Source: an uncultured Acidimicrobiia bacterium
GTDB lineage: Bacteria > Actinomycetota > Acidimicrobiia > Spongiisociales > Spongiisociaceae
NCBI GenBank assembly: GCA_937900165.1
Contig: CALCCX010000214.1
Location: 1-6,414, forward strand
Reading direction: 5' to 3'
Length of the DNA: 6,414 nucleotides
The position numbers were made by a program, and so were the translations under genes. The notes under the pieces are model-generated. The model had not been told where the DNA came from. It made no database searches and saw nothing but the letters and a program-made list of their open reading frames with translations. Below, piece after piece: positions 5,886 to 6,414 of the stretch (positions are counted from its first letter, which is position 1; each line of letters begins with the position of its first letter).

Positions 5886-6001
5886 GATTGTTGTCTCCTT
5901 GGATCTGTTTCAAAAACTCTAGAGGAATCCGAGGTGTGCCACGAGGCGCCAGGACTGGATTCCACTGGTCGGACATGGTTCTACAACTACCGCTTTCGGA
6001 T

Positions 6002-6244
6002 CTACCGCCTTGACGCCCTGAGGTCGCGCCACCGCGCCGCCAATTCGGAGGCCGGCTCTTCTTCGTCCGGTTTGGCCTGGTTCGGTTCCTCCGGATCGCT
6101 CGACTTGGATCGTCTATCAGTCAGGTCGAGAACCACGTCAGAGGTTGGTGTTGGAGAGGTTGGCATAGACATCCTCGGCTCATTGAGAGCAGCCCCATCT
6201 CGATAGTGTGGTTCTGAGGTGGCGCCCGCCGTTTGGTCCGTCAT
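6002..6244 (-). CDS. Small disordered hypothetical protein, possibly 5'-truncated
   Basis: Reading from ATG at 6244-6242 gives 80 residues ending at TAG (6004-6002). The protein is rich in Pro, Glu, Asp, Ser and Arg, with EEPNQAKPDEEEPASELAAR near the C-terminus and a short amphipathic end (LAARWRDLRASRR). It looks intrinsically disordered apart from that tail, and I recognise no family. The ATG is the last genomic codon before adapter sequence, so the real start may lie farther upstream in sequence that is missing. An open frame continues from GTG at 6259 through the adapter and would add MLFRS, which is artefactual. Codon use fits a high-GC genome but is less biased than in the neighbours, so whether it is a real gene is moderately uncertain. 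Confidence 0.45.
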   Translation of the reverse strand: MTDQTAGATSEPHYRDGAALNEPRMSMPTSPTPTSDVVLDLTDRRSKSSDPEEPNQAKPDEEEPASELAARWRDLRASRR

Positions 6245-6310
6245 AGATCGGAAGAGCACACGTCTGAACTCCAGTCACACTGATATATCTCGTATGCCGT
6301 CTTCTGCTTG
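6245..6310 (+). other. Illumina TruSeq indexed adapter (sequencing artefact)
   Basis: AGATCGGAAGAGCACACGTC and the bases that follow to 6278 match the TruSeq indexed adapter. An index region reads ACTGATAT (6279-6286; the six-base index ACTGAT is number 25 of the TruSeq LT set, from memory). ATCTCGTATGCC through TGCTTG (6287-6310) is the flow-cell P7 end. This is not genomic DNA; the true insert ends at 6244. Confidence 0.98.
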
Positions 6311-6414
6311 AAAAAAAAAAAAAAAAACAAATCCCCCCCGCGACAGAGCAAGAAAAAAGAGCACACAGACAACTAGAGAAAGAGTGAGGGTATGCAGGCT
6401 GATAAGTGAGAACT
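6311..6414 (+). other. Poly-A and low-quality read-through beyond the adapter (artefact)
   Basis: Seventeen A residues (6311-6327) follow the adapter directly, then a C, then erratic A-rich sequence with a run of seven C. This is what base calling yields after a read passes the end of its template. Composition differs sharply from the GC-rich genes, and no coding or structural signal is seen. Confidence 0.93.

Noticed and set aside
5886..6001. Possible RNA gene between SCP2 and the small hypothetical
   Set aside because: No tRNA cloverleaf or stable long hairpin could be made out; apart from the SCP2 ribosome binding site I see nothing there.
5987..6008. Direct repeat CTACCGC at 5987-5993 and 6002-6008
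   Set aside because: Two seven-base copies with no further units; no array or regulatory context.
5823..6206. 127-codon plus-strand open frame spanning the SCP2 start and the terminal small gene
   Set aside because: It begins antisense to the well-supported SCP2 gene, has no ribosome binding site and resembles no family.
6311..6327. Poly-A run as a biological tail or T-run terminator
   Set aside because: It follows the adapter's P7 end directly, so it is sequencing read-through.

Overview
The window reads as the end of a draft contig from a high-GC Gram-positive bacterium. The genes have high third-position GC. Two genes have actinobacterial-style TANNNT boxes six bases before their start codons, which suggests leaderless transcripts. 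The combination of an o-succinylbenzoate synthase-like enolase, an E. coli-type NADP isocitrate dehydrogenase, an SCP2 protein and a short HU would suit an Acidimicrobiia-like actinobacterium. That placement is inference, not proof.

Layout. Positions 1-250 (minus) hold the 5' part of a membrane-anchored helix-hairpin-helix protein that runs off the left edge. Positions 390-1436 (minus) hold a complete enolase-superfamily enzyme, probably MenC. Transcribed divergently from it is icd (1573-2775, plus), followed 62 bases later by a Nudix-derived NrtR/NadQ-type NAD regulator (2838-3713, plus). A secreted HELAH zinc-protease-like lipoprotein (3807-4967, minus) converges on the regulator. HU (5140-5412, plus) has its own strong promoter and faces an SCP2 sterol-carrier-domain protein (5499-5885, minus) across a 19-bp hairpin that can terminate both. 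A small disordered hypothetical (6002-6244, minus) lies at the right end.

From position 6245 onward the sequence is not genomic. It is an Illumina TruSeq indexed adapter with its index and flow-cell end, then poly-A and low-quality read-through. A gene called across the junction would gain a false MLFRS N-terminus.

These are mostly single-gene units rather than an operon. icd and the NAD regulator are the only adjacent co-directional complete pair with a plausible metabolic link, and the regulator appears to have its own promoter. I found no mobile element, CRISPR, RNA gene, phage or defence system. The points worth a second look are the adapter chimera, a 24-bp perfect palindrome over the HU stop codon, several stop-codon-overlapping inverted repeats, the leaderless starts, and the NAD regulator beside icd.
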